A stretch of DNA of 64,000 nucleotides from Algoriphagus sp. (GCF_030694375.1 NZ_JAUXYL010000038.1:62001-126000); one strand, 5' to 3'. Counted from the first letter of the stretch, positions 33,372-43,240 are shown. Numbers and translations: made by a program. The notes: a model not told the origin generated them from the sequence alone.

Positions 33372-34217
33372 ATGCGTCTGTACAAACTCAACTCCGGAAC
33401 ACTGTTAGAATCTGAAAATGGAATTTTTCTCGGCCCAGAACTCGATTGGGATCAATTGCTTGGAAGAGAACATTTGCCAAAGCTTTTAAAGTCAGAGGCG
33501 ACACATTGGGAGAAGATTTCATTTGAAAAATCCGAAGAATTGAAAGAAGAAGGCCTCCTCGCACCCATGGGTAATCAGGAAGTATGGGCTGCCGGAGTGA
33601 CCTATTACCGCAGCCGAACTGCAAGAATGGAAGAATCTCAGGATGCGGGTGGGGCTGATTTTTACGACAAAGTATATGCGGCTGACCGTCCTGAATTATT
33701 TTTCAAAGCCACTGCAAGCCGGGTTTCCAATCCCGGCGAAACGGTCAATATCCGTAAAGACTCCACTTGGGATGTACCAGAACCTGAGTTGACTTTGTTG
33801 ATTTCCCCTTCGGGAAAAGTACAGGGATTCACGGTAGGCAATGACATGAGCAGTCGAAGCATTGAAGGCGAAAACCCACTCTATTTGCCGCAGGCGAAAG
33901 TGTATCAGGGCTGTGCGGCAATCGGTCCCTGCATTTTGATTCAGGAGGAAATGCTTCCTGATTCTACCAAAATCAACCTTGAAATCCATCGAAATGGCCA
34001 AGTCGAAGCCGCTGGAGAAACGGATCTGGCCCAAATGAAGCGTAAACCTCAGGAATTGGCTGATTGGCTTTTTCGGTCAAATTCCTTTCCGATTGGATGC
34101 TTGATGATGACTGGTACAGGGATCGTGCCGGATAATTTTACTTTACATGCCGGAGATGTGGTGAAAATCACAATTGAAGGAATCGGGACCTTGGAGAATA
34201 AGGTTGGGAAGATCTGA
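33372..34217 (+). CDS. Fumarylacetoacetate hydrolase family protein
   Basis: A 281-residue FAH-superfamily enzyme acting on 2-keto-3-deoxy or diketo acids. The C-terminal FAH domain shows VTYYRSRTARMEE, then PELFFKATASRVSNPGE (about 110-126). The metal-binding acidic ligands lie in WDVPEPELTLLISPSGK (about 137-153), followed by FTVGNDMSSRSIEGENPLYL (about 159-178) and the final LMMTGTGIVPDNFTLHAGD loop. The layout resembles 2-keto-3-deoxy-sugar-acid dehydratases and hydrolases rather than true fumarylacetoacetase; the exact substrate cannot be read. The next ATG comes one base after its stop. Confidence 0.85.
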   Translation: MRLYKLNSGTLLESENGIFLGPELDWDQLLGREHLPKLLKSEATHWEKISFEKSEELKEEGLLAPMGNQEVWAAGVTYYRSRTARMEESQDAGGADFYDKVYAADRPELFFKATASRVSNPGETVNIRKDSTWDVPEPELTLLISPSGKVQGFTVGNDMSSRSIEGENPLYLPQAKVYQGCAAIGPCILIQEEMLPDSTKINLEIHRNGQVEAAGETDLAQMKRKPQELADWLFRSNSFPIGCLMMTGTGIVPDNFTLHAGDVVKITIEGIGTLENKVGKI

Positions 34218-34218
34218 T

Positions 34219-34647
34219 ATGGCTCTCTTTTACCAAAAACTCCTTCATCTCCCAAGTTTTCCCCAAGGATATCATCTGATCACTGATCAAATCGAAAAAG
34301 CCATTCCCGAAATCCGGGAGATCCGGATCGGGTTTTTACAGGTTTTTTTACAGCATACCTCTGCTGGGCTTTGCATCAATGAAAATGCCGATCCGACGGT
34401 GAGAAAGGATTTCCTGACTTTCGTAAATGAATTAATTCCAGAGACTTATCCACGATTTATCCACAGCTATGAAGGGACAGACGATATGCCTGCGCATATC
34501 AAAAGCGCATTTTTTGGTGTAAGCCTTCAAATTCCGATTTCCGGTGGAAAACTTGCCTTGGGAATTTGGCAGGGAATTTACCTCTGCGAATTCCGTCACC
34601 AGGGGGGCAATAGGAATCTGATTGTTACCGCAATGGGGACAAAATAA
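34219..34647 (+). CDS. yjbQ: YjbQ/UPF0047 family protein
   Basis: A 142-residue protein of the YjbQ family, reported to have weak thiamine phosphate synthase activity. I choose the ATG at 34219 (MALFYQKLLHLPSFPQG), one base after the upstream stop. The signature blocks are FLQHTSAGLCINENADPTV, which carries the conserved His and Glu, then YEGTDDMPAHIKSAFFG (about 82-98) and LGIWQGIYLCEFRHQGGNR (about 113-131). It is probably co-transcribed with the FAH-family gene. The link to thiamine is suggestive given the TPP riboswitch 3 kb away, but no shared regulation is visible. Confidence 0.9.
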   Translation: MALFYQKLLHLPSFPQGYHLITDQIEKAIPEIREIRIGFLQVFLQHTSAGLCINENADPTVRKDFLTFVNELIPETYPRFIHSYEGTDDMPAHIKSAFFGVSLQIPISGGKLALGIWQGIYLCEFRHQGGNRNLIVTAMGTK

Positions 34648-34684
34648 TGCCTTAAAAAAGGCGCTTTACCATTGGTAAAATTCC

Positions 34685-34716
34685 TTGTTTGGAATACTTC
34701 TGCAAGGTTACTTTTG
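34685..34716 (+). promoter_or_regulatory. Promoter of the DUF5916 gene
   Basis: TTG at 34685-34687 and TACTTTTG at 34709-34716 with a 21-bp spacer match the Bacteroidota consensus and the spacing of the rpsP promoter. Located 18 bp before the ATG at 34734. Confidence 0.7.
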
Positions 34717-34733
34717 CGGGCGATCCACCGAAC

Positions 34734-36947
34734 ATGAGACCTTTAAAAGGAATAGTAGTTTTATTCAGCTTCTTTTTTTCTTTCTACGCAGCTGCACAGG
34801 CTCAATCTGAGTCAAATGCGTTCGCTTTTAAACTGAAAGAACCAATTACTTTGGATGGTCAGCTGGATGAGGAAATTTGGACAAACGCTGAGGGTTGGAA
34901 TGGTAATTTCAAGCAATACTTTCCCTCAGATACTTCTTATTCCAAAATCCAAACCCGGATAAAAATCGCCTTTGATGACCATAATCTGTACATCGCTGCA
35001 GTAATGGAAAATCTTGGTCCCAGAAAATACGTCTCGACCTCCTTGCGTCGGGATTTTAGAGGAGAGCAAAATGATGCAATTGTTCTCGTTTTGGACACAT
35101 TCAATGATAAGACCAATGCATTTTCATTTGGGATCAATCCCTACGGAGTACAGCGAGAGGGGCTTATTTCCAATGGAGGCAATACATCCAAGGATCTTAG
35201 TTTAGCTTGGGACAACAAGTGGTATTCAGAGGCGGTAATCTTTGAAAACCACTGGCAGGCAGAAATGATCATTCCCTTGTCAACGATACGCTTCAATGAC
35301 GGAACTCAAAACTGGAATGTAAATTTCTATCGAATTGACAGTGAATATGGAGAAAGAAGCACTTGGACACCGATTCCAAGGAATGTTCCGATTATTTCCA
35401 CCGCATTTAGCCGAAAGTTGATTTTCGAAGAACCGATTAAAAAGAATTCTGCCAATATTTCGATTATCCCCTACACTGCTGCCAGAACTTCCAGCAACTT
35501 CCTTGAGGGGACTTCAGAAAGGCTTACACCTGCAGTTGGCGGAGATGCAAAAATAGGAATAGGTCCCGCACTCAATCTGGATTTGACTTTCAATCCTGAT
35601 TTCTCCCAAGTGGAAGTCGATCAACAAGTGACGAATCTGGATCGGTTTGAGATCTTTTTCCCTGAGCGAAGACAGTTTTTCCTTGAGAATGCAGATCTGT
35701 TTGACAGTTTTGGTCAACCTAGGTCCAGACCATTTTTCTCCAGAAGGATAGGTGTAGACATTGATTCTGCCACAGGACAAAATATCCAGAGTAAAATCAT
35801 TTATGGCGCGCGTCTTAGCGGGAAAGTCAATGAAGACTGGCGAATAGGGGCGATGAACATGCAGACTGCTACGGATGAACAGGCGGGAGCCCAGGGGAAG
35901 AATTTTACTGTTCTTGCCCTTCAAAAGAAGGTGTTTACCCGATCCAACATCGGGTTGATTTACGTGGACAGAGAATCCTTGGCGTTGGATGAGTTTCAGC
36001 AGCTCTTTGACCCCGCAGCCTTCAATCGACTGTTGGGTGTGGATTACAACCTGAACTCTGCAGATGGAAAATGGACTGGAAAGGTTTATTACCACCGGAC
36101 TTTTGAATCCAGCAAAAAAGAATCGCCTTATTCTTTTAATGCCTACATGCTCTTTACAGACATCCATTGGAATTGGAGCTTTAGCTATCAGGATATCGGC
36201 CAGAATTTTAATCCGGCAGTTGGTTTTGTGCCAAGAGTAAACTTCAAACGGATAAATCCTGATGTGTCTTATCTATTCTATCCTAAGTCAAGATTGATCA
36301 ATCGTCACGGGCCAAAACTTGAATTTGAAGCCTACTGGAATGAGGAAATTGGTCAGACAGATCGTGACATCAATCCGGGATATTTAATCCGCTTCAATTC
36401 GCTTTCCGAACTTCAGATTACCCAGCGAAATCGGTATATCTATCTGTTCAGGGACTTTGACCCGACCCGGACCGGAGGAGATCGACTCCTTGCGGGTACC
36501 GATTACACGAACAAAACCATTCAGGTGGAATACAAAAGCAATCCGAGAAATGTGTTCAACATCAACCTTGATGCAGAGACCGGACAATATTACACCGGCA
36601 ATTTCTCCAGATTTACCAGTGAAATGGGCGTGAGAATGGGCTATTTGGCCAATATTTCCATGAATTTCAACTATGCAAGAATTCGCCTCCCAAAACCTCA
36701 GAATGATGCCGATCTAATTCTGGTAGGGCCACGGATAGATCTGACTTTTAGCAAAAAAGTATTCTGGACGACCTTTATCCAATACAACAATCAGATCGAT
36801 AACCTCAATATCAACACCCGTTTGCAGTGGAGATATGCTCCGGTTTCGGACTTCTTCCTAGTCTACACGGACAATTATTTTCCTGGAGACTTTTTACCCA
36901 AGCAGCGTTCTTTGGTGCTGAAATTGAATTATTGGTTGAATATTTAA
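34734..36947 (+). CDS. DUF5916 outer-membrane protein with CBM9-like N-terminus
   Basis: A 737-residue exported protein. The ATG at 34734 (MRPLKGIVVLFSFFFSFYAAAQ) gives a signal peptide. Residues about 30-200 form a carbohydrate-binding-module-9-like domain (ITLDGQLDEEIWTNAEGW, then IKIAFDDHNLYIAAVME). The remainder is DUF5916, a long strand-rich region with alternating aromatics (FNPDFSQVEVDQQVTNLDRF, FFPERRQFFLENADLFD) that ends LVLKLNYWLNI, consistent with an outer-membrane barrel. Function is unknown; family members are common in Bacteroidota and often lie near peptidase or polysaccharide genes. Single gene with its own promoter. Confidence 0.85.
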   Translation: MRPLKGIVVLFSFFFSFYAAAQAQSESNAFAFKLKEPITLDGQLDEEIWTNAEGWNGNFKQYFPSDTSYSKIQTRIKIAFDDHNLYIAAVMENLGPRKYVSTSLRRDFRGEQNDAIVLVLDTFNDKTNAFSFGINPYGVQREGLISNGGNTSKDLSLAWDNKWYSEAVIFENHWQAEMIIPLSTIRFNDGTQNWNVNFYRIDSEYGERSTWTPIPRNVPIISTAFSRKLIFEEPIKKNSANISIIPYTAARTSSNFLEGTSERLTPAVGGDAKIGIGPALNLDLTFNPDFSQVEVDQQVTNLDRFEIFFPERRQFFLENADLFDSFGQPRSRPFFSRRIGVDIDSATGQNIQSKIIYGARLSGKVNEDWRIGAMNMQTATDEQAGAQGKNFTVLALQKKVFTRSNIGLIYVDRESLALDEFQQLFDPAAFNRLLGVDYNLNSADGKWTGKVYYHRTFESSKKESPYSFNAYMLFTDIHWNWSFSYQDIGQNFNPAVGFVPRVNFKRINPDVSYLFYPKSRLINRHGPKLEFEAYWNEEIGQTDRDINPGYLIRFNSLSELQITQRNRYIYLFRDFDPTRTGGDRLLAGTDYTNKTIQVEYKSNPRNVFNINLDAETGQYYTGNFSRFTSEMGVRMGYLANISMNFNYARIRLPKPQNDADLILVGPRIDLTFSKKVFWTTFIQYNNQIDNLNINTRLQWRYAPVSDFFLVYTDNYFPGDFLPKQRSLVLKLNYWLNI

Positions 36948-36952
36948 GAGGC

Positions 36953-37936
36953 TCAAACCCCCATTTCTCTAGTAAGTTTTCGGATCAATTTATTTCCCTT
37001 TTTGTAGCCATTCCAAATCGCCTGTACCTGCCCGTTGGGATTGATCAGTACATAAGTAGGAAAAATAGAAACCTCAAATAATGAAGTTGCCAAGCCATTG
37101 GGATCCCAAAGATTTGCCCAAGTGATCTGATTTTTGTGTTCTGTTTGATCATTAAGCCAAGTAGTTTTCTTGGGATCTTTCCAAATGCTCACAAGTTGAA
37201 CTTGATCTCCCATTTCCTCATGAATTTTTTTCAGCTCAGGTAACGCTTTCAAACAGTAGACACATCCGGTAAAAGAAAACTCCAATAGCGTATACCCGCC
37301 TTTTTGATCATGAAGCGAAAAGTCGGTACCAGCTTGACTTTCTAAAGTGAAATCTGGAGCCGGCTGTCCGATTTTAGCACGTACACTTTGATTCAAGGTT
37401 AAGTAAGTCACCATTTCGTCAAAGTACCAAGACTCCTGAAGACTTGAAGGCACTTTTTTGATCAAATCAACCAATTCCTCATCCTTAAACTGGGACTTGA
37501 ATTCATTGAGTTTGTCCAGTCCTACGAGTTTATCCACATGCTTTGCAATCAATTCCTTCTTGACATCCCCTATAGCAGCATCGATTTCATTTGCAATCAA
37601 TGTGAAGGGATGCGCAGGGAAAACCTGCCATGAAGATTCGTCATTTACTTTTCCTGTAAGCCGGTATTCTCCTTCTTCCAGCCAAAAAGTTTTTCGCTGA
37701 TTGATCTTACCGGAATTGGAGATGTAATACATGTTCAACTTTTTGGGACCAGGGGAATCATCCTCATTTGTGAAAAAATAATTCTCTCCAGAAAGGTTAA
37801 GAAATTTCTCTCCATGCTCTATGTACAAAAAACGATTCCCGGCAAAATTTGGCTCTAAGGCACTAATGACTTTAGTGGATTGAGCATGAAGGGAAAGCGG
37901 TAAAAGAAACGCAATTAGATATAGTGAATATCTCAT
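36953..37936 (-). CDS. Periplasmic TlpA-like thiol-disulfide oxidoreductase
   Basis: 327 residues with a signal peptide (MRYSLYLIAFLLPLSLHAQ). An N-terminal region (about 20-190) resembles the DUF4369-type part of Bacteroidota thioredoxins. The thioredoxin domain starts PAPDFTLESQAGTDFSL and has the active site FTGCVYCLKALPEL (CVYC, about 220-226), then VQLVSIWKDPKKTTW and the cis-Pro segment VSIFPTYVLINPNGQV. It is probably a periplasmic reductase or isomerase. It is convergent with the DUF5916 gene, with 5 bp between their ends. Confidence 0.85.
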   Translation of the reverse strand: MRYSLYLIAFLLPLSLHAQSTKVISALEPNFAGNRFLYIEHGEKFLNLSGENYFFTNEDDSPGPKKLNMYYISNSGKINQRKTFWLEEGEYRLTGKVNDESSWQVFPAHPFTLIANEIDAAIGDVKKELIAKHVDKLVGLDKLNEFKSQFKDEELVDLIKKVPSSLQESWYFDEMVTYLTLNQSVRAKIGQPAPDFTLESQAGTDFSLHDQKGGYTLLEFSFTGCVYCLKALPELKKIHEEMGDQVQLVSIWKDPKKTTWLNDQTEHKNQITWANLWDPNGLATSLFEVSIFPTYVLINPNGQVQAIWNGYKKGNKLIRKLTREMGV

Positions 37937-38073
37937 AGCAAGATATTTTCACTATATACTTAATCAATCTATGTAGGGTTACAGTTCATTTTACTTTTTA
38001 GATCCAATCCATTGAAAATTTGCTAATTAACTCTCCGTTACGAAAAAAACCCAAAACCCATTTTTGCCTTCAA

Positions 38074-38517
38074 TCATTGGTTTTCTAGCTTTCTATTTCT
38101 AAAATCCGATATAAGTTGAATGTCTTTTCTGGAAAGATCTTCCCATCGCTTATTCCCCGAACAATAATTTGTTTGAAAGTAAGGGAAACCATTTTTGGTT
38201 TTGGCAACAACGAGATAGTTAAATAAAGGCTGAAAATTGATTAAACAATAAGTTTCTCCATATCCATATTCTATTTCAATTAAAGATGATTGAGGCTTTC
38301 CACTGATCACTTCATCAATCGTAAAAGTTGCCACATACCTGTAGCCCAGACTAGGAAAATACTCCGTTCGCTTATTGATTACATGCCCTTTAAAAATCAA
38401 ATCAGCATCGGTCATTTGACGGATACTAAGGTCAGCAAAGGGATCGCAACTACATTCAGAAGCATTCCCAATTGTGTGATTCAAAAAAAGAAATAGCAAT
38501 AAAAGGTATATTCTCAT
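38074..38517 (-). CDS. Secreted protein with TIMP/netrin-like cysteine motif
   Basis: 147 residues with a signal peptide (MRIYLLLLFLFLNHTIGNAS). The mature N-terminus ECSCDPF, followed after about 20 residues by ADLIFKGHVINKRTEY and an OB-like strand pattern (VATFTIDEVISGKPQ, IEIEYGYGETYCLI), resembles the CxC plus AD.IF.G.V layout of NTR/TIMP-like domains. Ligand unknown. Its ATG overlaps the stop of the upstream glycosidase by 4 bp (ATGA), so the two are translationally coupled. Confidence 0.6.
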   Translation of the reverse strand: MRIYLLLLFLFLNHTIGNASECSCDPFADLSIRQMTDADLIFKGHVINKRTEYFPSLGYRYVATFTIDEVISGKPQSSLIEIEYGYGETYCLINFQPLFNYLVVAKTKNGFPYFQTNYCSGNKRWEDLSRKDIQLISDFRNRKLENQ

Positions 38518-40919
38518 TTACTCACCTCCACTCTTACCTTTTTCCCTGTCATCAAAATCCTTCTATATCCATCCTTGGTATCTGAACTGACCTCTTTTCC
38601 CAGAATTTTTACTTTGGTATAGGACTCGGGAATCTCAATCGAAATCCCCCATTTGGATTGGCTTTGCTCCACTTCGATGCTACGAACACCAGACTTATCC
38701 ACATAGCTGAGGCTGATTAAGTTATCTCCGATCTGTACTTTTTGAATCGATGCTTCTTCCCAAGTGCTTGGCATTTGAGGGCGTATATAAATTACTTTAT
38801 TTCCCGCGTCAGGCCGGATTCCGAAAAACTGCGTGACAATCGGAACCGCATAACTGTACATATTCCAAGCCTGAGTGAACATCCCATAATCAGGGGAAAC
38901 TTCATAAATAGACCCCGGTAATGCAAAACCAAAACTCCGCGTCATCCGCTTGAGGTAATCCAATGCCCCGTCCGGATTGCCGTAGTTATTTTCTCCGATG
39001 GCTGATACTCCCGTCGGTAAAGTCATCACAGCACCGGTGTAGCTGAACATTTTACTTCCGGTAAAAGCCCCGTCTTCGTTTTCTGCACTTTCATCCCGGT
39101 CAATTCCAGTGACAAAAACCCCAAAAGGATTGGTGTATTTTCTTCCCGTTTCCAAAGCGATTTTGGCTTTTTCAGGATCTGCAACTCCTGTTTCCATCGG
39201 CGTATTCACGACCCAATTGTGATAAAGGACAAATCCTTGTTTCTGATCCTTTGGCAATGTGGATAACTTAGCTTTTGTAGCCTGTAATTCTGCCACTGCC
39301 CAGGGTTTATTCAGTGTATCCGCCCGGATAATTGCTCCCTCGATGAGGTGAAGCGCATCCTCAGCGGTTCCGATAAAATCCGCATAACTCCCAAATTTGG
39401 CTACCCAAAAGTCTGCATTGATCTTTTCTGCCAAGGCAGCTGCCGTCTGTTGATAACTTTTCACCAATTCGTTTTTTCCGAGGATTTCAGCCATTTTCGC
39501 CGCATCTGCAAAAGCCTTTTGACTGTAAACGGCCACATCAATCATCTCCGATTCCAAGCCGTGGATTTCCATCATGCCATAGCCATCTGCCAGCAGATTT
39601 CCGTCCTTGTCATTGACGGAAAGGAGCCAATTCAATCCCTTTTCGATGGAAGGAAAATACTTTTCCAGCAATTCCCGATCTCCTGTCCATCGGTAAACTT
39701 CCCAAACGGTCGAGGCCCACTGTGGCGTTTCATTGATATTTCCGGGGTTGAACACCGCGCCATTTGTGCTGACTTCATGGACGATGCGACCGTTTCCGTT
39801 TGCCTTTTCTGAGAGATTGTGGATAAGTTCGATTGTGGAATAAACCAAGTCTTTTCTACCTGTGGTGATTAATCCTTGGATGGTGTATTCACTATCCACT
39901 CCAAAAAACCAGGGATAATCCTGCAGTCCGGCTCCAAATCCCCTTCCCATTCCCGGAACATCACGAACCAGCCAATCCGTATTGTATTTGACCCATTCAA
40001 AAGCCTTCTGAAGTTCTTTGTCAGGAATGGTGATTTGGGCGGATTGCTCAAGGGTTTTATAGCGATTCCTTTTGGCGGTCCAATCCTCCTGTAAATTGTT
40101 CCGAAGATCAGCTAAGGTTTCCATAGCCTTTATTTCACTTTCTGTGGATCCGGAAATGTAAATAGGAATGATCTGCTCCGTCGAAGCAGGAAGCATAAGC
40201 TCTATGCCAAAGCCTGCATTCGTGCCTTTTCCTTTTGGAGACATTGAACATTTAGCCTTTTCTGAGGGGCTCAAGACTAATCCTTCGGCGCTGCCCCAGA
40301 CCACATACCAGTCATTGCCCTGATCTTTACCTGTAAATGTGTTCGTCTGCTCATCAAAAGTAATTTCGTCCGGATTGTCCAACATTCCAGTTCGCTCACC
40401 AAGCCAAACCGGCATCAGATCTACATAGGCATTGAAATCAAACCTCAGCTTTTTTTCAGAGTTATCCACATTTTTTACTTTGAAAAGAATGACCATTCCT
40501 TCTTTCCCGTCAGGCACAAAGTGCAATCGCTCAACTTCAATTCCTGCCTCCGAAATGGGAAATTTCAAGACGTTCGAAAAAGGATAATTCGTAAAGGATT
40601 CAGCATTGTTCAGGCAAAATGTCTGTTCATTAATGCCTACGGAAGCAGTAAATCCATCCATCAACTTAATCGGATGCAGCCATATTCCTCCCATTTCTCC
40701 ATCCAAATGCCAGCCTAAATCAGGAAAAGTTCCGTCTTGGTGTCCAATTAAATAAACTCGATCCCCTGCTGCCGTAAATGGGGATGCTAAATATTCCTTT
40801 TTACCCGAAAGCCCGTCTGTTGAATCCAAATCTGAAAACACAAACTGTTCCGGTGAGGGCCCTGTACAAGCCAGAAAAGCCGAAAGAGATATTAGGATGA
40901 TGGAATTTAGAAATCGCAT
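38514..40919 (-). CDS. Six-hairpin glycoside hydrolase lipoprotein (glycogen-debranching-like)
   Basis: An 801-residue lipoprotein (MRFLNSIILISLSAFLAC). The N-terminal beta-sandwich (about 30-280) is followed by an (alpha/alpha)6 catalytic barrel. That barrel includes FEWVKYNTDWLVRDVPGMGR, DYPWFFGVDSEYTIQGLIT (about 330-350), GRIVHEVSTNGAVFNPGNIN, then TPQWASTVWEVYRWTGDREL and GAFTGSKMFSYTGAVMTLP. This is the amylo-alpha-1,6-glucosidase/GH63-GH15-like clan. Acidic residues in the DSE and HE.. motifs are the likely catalytic candidates. Substrate undetermined. It is first in a two-gene operon with the NTR-like protein. Confidence 0.75.
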   Translation of the reverse strand: MRFLNSIILISLSAFLACTGPSPEQFVFSDLDSTDGLSGKKEYLASPFTAAGDRVYLIGHQDGTFPDLGWHLDGEMGGIWLHPIKLMDGFTASVGINEQTFCLNNAESFTNYPFSNVLKFPISEAGIEVERLHFVPDGKEGMVILFKVKNVDNSEKKLRFDFNAYVDLMPVWLGERTGMLDNPDEITFDEQTNTFTGKDQGNDWYVVWGSAEGLVLSPSEKAKCSMSPKGKGTNAGFGIELMLPASTEQIIPIYISGSTESEIKAMETLADLRNNLQEDWTAKRNRYKTLEQSAQITIPDKELQKAFEWVKYNTDWLVRDVPGMGRGFGAGLQDYPWFFGVDSEYTIQGLITTGRKDLVYSTIELIHNLSEKANGNGRIVHEVSTNGAVFNPGNINETPQWASTVWEVYRWTGDRELLEKYFPSIEKGLNWLLSVNDKDGNLLADGYGMMEIHGLESEMIDVAVYSQKAFADAAKMAEILGKNELVKSYQQTAAALAEKINADFWVAKFGSYADFIGTAEDALHLIEGAIIRADTLNKPWAVAELQATKAKLSTLPKDQKQGFVLYHNWVVNTPMETGVADPEKAKIALETGRKYTNPFGVFVTGIDRDESAENEDGAFTGSKMFSYTGAVMTLPTGVSAIGENNYGNPDGALDYLKRMTRSFGFALPGSIYEVSPDYGMFTQAWNMYSYAVPIVTQFFGIRPDAGNKVIYIRPQMPSTWEEASIQKVQIGDNLISLSYVDKSGVRSIEVEQSQSKWGISIEIPESYTKVKILGKEVSSDTKDGYRRILMTGKKVRVEVSK

Positions 40920-41137
40920 AAGGCAGTCATTTGATTGTGAAAATTATGGCTTTTGTTCAGACTTTTCCGCTGTAATTCGAAATCATCCAAAATTTCTCTC
41001 AATTCAGCAATCCAAAAAACGCGAATCAATATCCACAAATCAGGGATGAAACGAAGTAAAACAAGCATGTGAAATTGAGTTTATAAAAATCCTTAAAAAG
41101 CCAAAACACTTCCAGTAAACTCCCTGTTTCAAGGAAT

Positions 41138-42580
41138 ATGAGGCATAATCGAGTGATAGTATGGTTTCGAAACGATCTGCGAATCGCAGATAACGAAACG
41201 CTTACCAAAGCTATACAATCTGCCAATGAGGTTGTTCCTGTTTATTGTTTTGATCCCAGGATGTGGATGAAAACAGAATTGGGGCTGTCAAAAACAGGAG
41301 GTGTCAGAACGGGATTTCTCATCGAGTCGGTGAAAAGTCTTAAAGAAACCTTTCAAAAAATAGGGGGAGACTTAATAATTCTTCAGGGAAAGCCTGAAGA
41401 AGAGGTAATCAGCTTCGCTGAAAATATTGGAGCAACTGCAATCTTTTTCTCTCAGGAAATTACTTCAGAAGAAAAAAGTGTGGATAAGTCTCTTGATAGT
41501 GCAGCCTTCGCAAAAGGGATAAGCACAGAAAGTTATTGGCAGGGTACGCTTTATCATATTGACGACCTTCCATTTCCTGTCAATCAGACTCCTGAAGTGT
41601 TTACTCACTACAGAAAGAACGTTGAAAAAATGGCGAAAATCCGGGCACCATGGCCCTCGCCATCAAAAATCAATTATCCCAGCGAGGCAGTAAACTTCCA
41701 TTCGGAGTCGCTTCCTTCGCTGCATACATATGGACTGGAGAAACCCGAATCGGATTCTAAATCGTGGATGGAGGTTGAAGGTGGAGAGCAATCCGGCCTC
41801 GGGCGACTTCGGTCCTATATTTGGGAAAAAGACCTGTTGAAGGTGTACAAAGAAACCCGAAATGGGTTGATCGGGATGGATTTCAGCTCCAAGTTTTCGC
41901 CATGGCTGGCATTGGGCTGTATTTCTCCCCGGTCTATCTATGAGGAGGTCAAGCGCTACGAGAAAGAACGGAAGAAGAATGACAGTACCTACTGGTTGAT
42001 CTTTGAATTAATTTGGAGGGACTATTTTCGATTTATTGCCAAAAAGCACGGTGACAAAATATTCAATATCCATGGCATCAAAAACCAAGAGGACTCCTGG
42101 AGTAGGGATAGGTCTCAATTTGAGGCTTGGGCTGAGGGGATGACAGGAGTTCCTTTTGTGGATGCCAATATGCGTGAACTGAATGCTACAGGATTTATGT
42201 CAAATAGGGGTCGGCAGATAGTTGCAAGTTTTTTGGTAAATGATCTGGGTATTGACTGGACATGGGGCGCGAGCTACTTCGAAAGTCAATTGATCGATTA
42301 TGATGTCTGCTCCAACTGGGGTAATTGGATGTATGTAGGAGGAGTTGGCAATGATCCTCGGGAAAATCGTTACTTCAATATCCTTCGTCAAGCCAAAAAT
42401 TACGACCGAAACGGAGATTATGTCCGAATCTGGATTCCTGAATTACAGGCAATTAAAGGATTTGACATTCATCAACCTTGGGACTTATCCACATCCCAGC
42501 TTCGAATCCTGAAAATTCAATTGGGCCATACTTATCCACAGCCTTTGCGAAAGATTCCGACTTTGGAAAAAGCATATTAA
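41138..42580 (+). CDS. cry: Cryptochrome DASH
   Basis: A 480-residue flavoprotein of the photolyase/cryptochrome family, repairing or sensing cyclobutane pyrimidine dimers in single-stranded or looped DNA. The antenna domain starts VIVWFRNDLRIADNETL. The FAD domain shows the DASH pattern: GGEQSGLGRLRSYIWEKDLL (about 211-230), FSSKFSPWLALGCISPRSIY (about 249-268), LIFELIWRDYFRF (about 288-300), FVDANMRELNATGFMSNRGR (about 345-364) and WMYVGGVGNDPRENRYFN. GNDPRENR and the single-stranded-DNA-type W.Y features support the DASH group rather than class I photolyase. Binding of FAD and an antenna folate is known for the family. Confidence 0.93.
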   Translation: MRHNRVIVWFRNDLRIADNETLTKAIQSANEVVPVYCFDPRMWMKTELGLSKTGGVRTGFLIESVKSLKETFQKIGGDLIILQGKPEEEVISFAENIGATAIFFSQEITSEEKSVDKSLDSAAFAKGISTESYWQGTLYHIDDLPFPVNQTPEVFTHYRKNVEKMAKIRAPWPSPSKINYPSEAVNFHSESLPSLHTYGLEKPESDSKSWMEVEGGEQSGLGRLRSYIWEKDLLKVYKETRNGLIGMDFSSKFSPWLALGCISPRSIYEEVKRYEKERKKNDSTYWLIFELIWRDYFRFIAKKHGDKIFNIHGIKNQEDSWSRDRSQFEAWAEGMTGVPFVDANMRELNATGFMSNRGRQIVASFLVNDLGIDWTWGASYFESQLIDYDVCSNWGNWMYVGGVGNDPRENRYFNILRQAKNYDRNGDYVRIWIPELQAIKGFDIHQPWDLSTSQLRILKIQLGHTYPQPLRKIPTLEKAY

Positions 42581-42592
42581 TCAAACCAAAAT

Positions 42593-42856
42593 CTATTGTG
42601 GAACCTCAGGAGACTGAGGTTTTTCTTTTTCCCAAAGTTTCCTATTTGGTTTTCCCATGGTGAAATAAAAGAAAACAGTCATCCAAAATTGAAAAAAAGC
42701 GTTTTGAGCCCAAGTTGACCACTTATATATCACGGAAAAATCAAAGGTCATGGTAGGGTAAACGTAGGCCTGTGCTAACAAAAAGTAGAAAATTGATCCG
42801 ATCAGGATCATAATCCAGGTTGGTTTCCATTTTAGATAGTCTAGAAAATCTTTCAT
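42593..42856 (-). CDS. Small two-helix membrane protein (third of a cluster)
   Basis: 87 residues with two hydrophobic segments (WIMILIGSIFYFLLAQAYVY and NAFFQFWMTVFFYFTM) and a charged C-terminus. It follows the next upstream small membrane gene by 3 bp, so it is in the same operon. Layout (helix, aromatic loop with FDFS, helix, charged tail) matches the two neighbours at 42860-43150 and 43241-43540, though the sequence is more diverged. Function unknown. Confidence 0.65.
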   Translation of the reverse strand: MKDFLDYLKWKPTWIMILIGSIFYFLLAQAYVYPTMTFDFSVIYKWSTWAQNAFFQFWMTVFFYFTMGKPNRKLWEKEKPQSPEVPQ

Positions 42857-42859
42857 TCC

Positions 42860-43150
42860 TTAACGCACTTTATCTTCCACATCCTTTTTTGCCTCATACT
42901 TTTCTCTCATCTTTTCTCTAAAAGCTGGATTCAATCTCCAAAAAATGAAGTATTCAAAAGCTGTCCAACCAATAAGGTAAAAGACAAACTTGAAATAGGA
43001 TGCAGGTTCCTGAAGAAAACTCCAGTCAAAGCCCTGCTTCAAACCGATATACCCATCTGATATCACAACATGAAGGACACTGACAATACCGATAAAGATC
43101 CAAGAGGTTCTCAAAAAGAGCTTGAATTCAATCAATTGTAATTTTTTCAT
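42860..43150 (-). CDS. Small two-helix membrane protein
   Basis: 96 residues with two transmembrane helices separated by the loop SDGYIGLKQGFDWSFLQEP. The same loop occurs as TDGYIGLNEGFDWSFIQQP in the gene at 43241-43540, so the two are clear paralogues. The C-terminus is a lysine-rich helix (EKMREKYEAKKDVEDKV), likely cytoplasmic. Unknown function; not a recognised toxin or transporter family. Confidence 0.65.
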   Translation of the reverse strand: MKKLQLIEFKLFLRTSWIFIGIVSVLHVVISDGYIGLKQGFDWSFLQEPASYFKFVFYLIGWTAFEYFIFWRLNPAFREKMREKYEAKKDVEDKVR

Positions 43151-43240
43151 TTCAATGACGCGATAAAATATTTGATAGTAAAATTTAAGTATTCATCAAA
43201 AAAATCAAAATTAATTTTATTATAAAGGTTGAAAGCAATT

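Noticed and set aside
35514..36167. 217-codon open frame on the minus strand
   Set aside because: It lies completely inside the DUF5916 gene on the other strand, has no recognisable motif or start context, and its composition follows the codon positions of the plus-strand gene.
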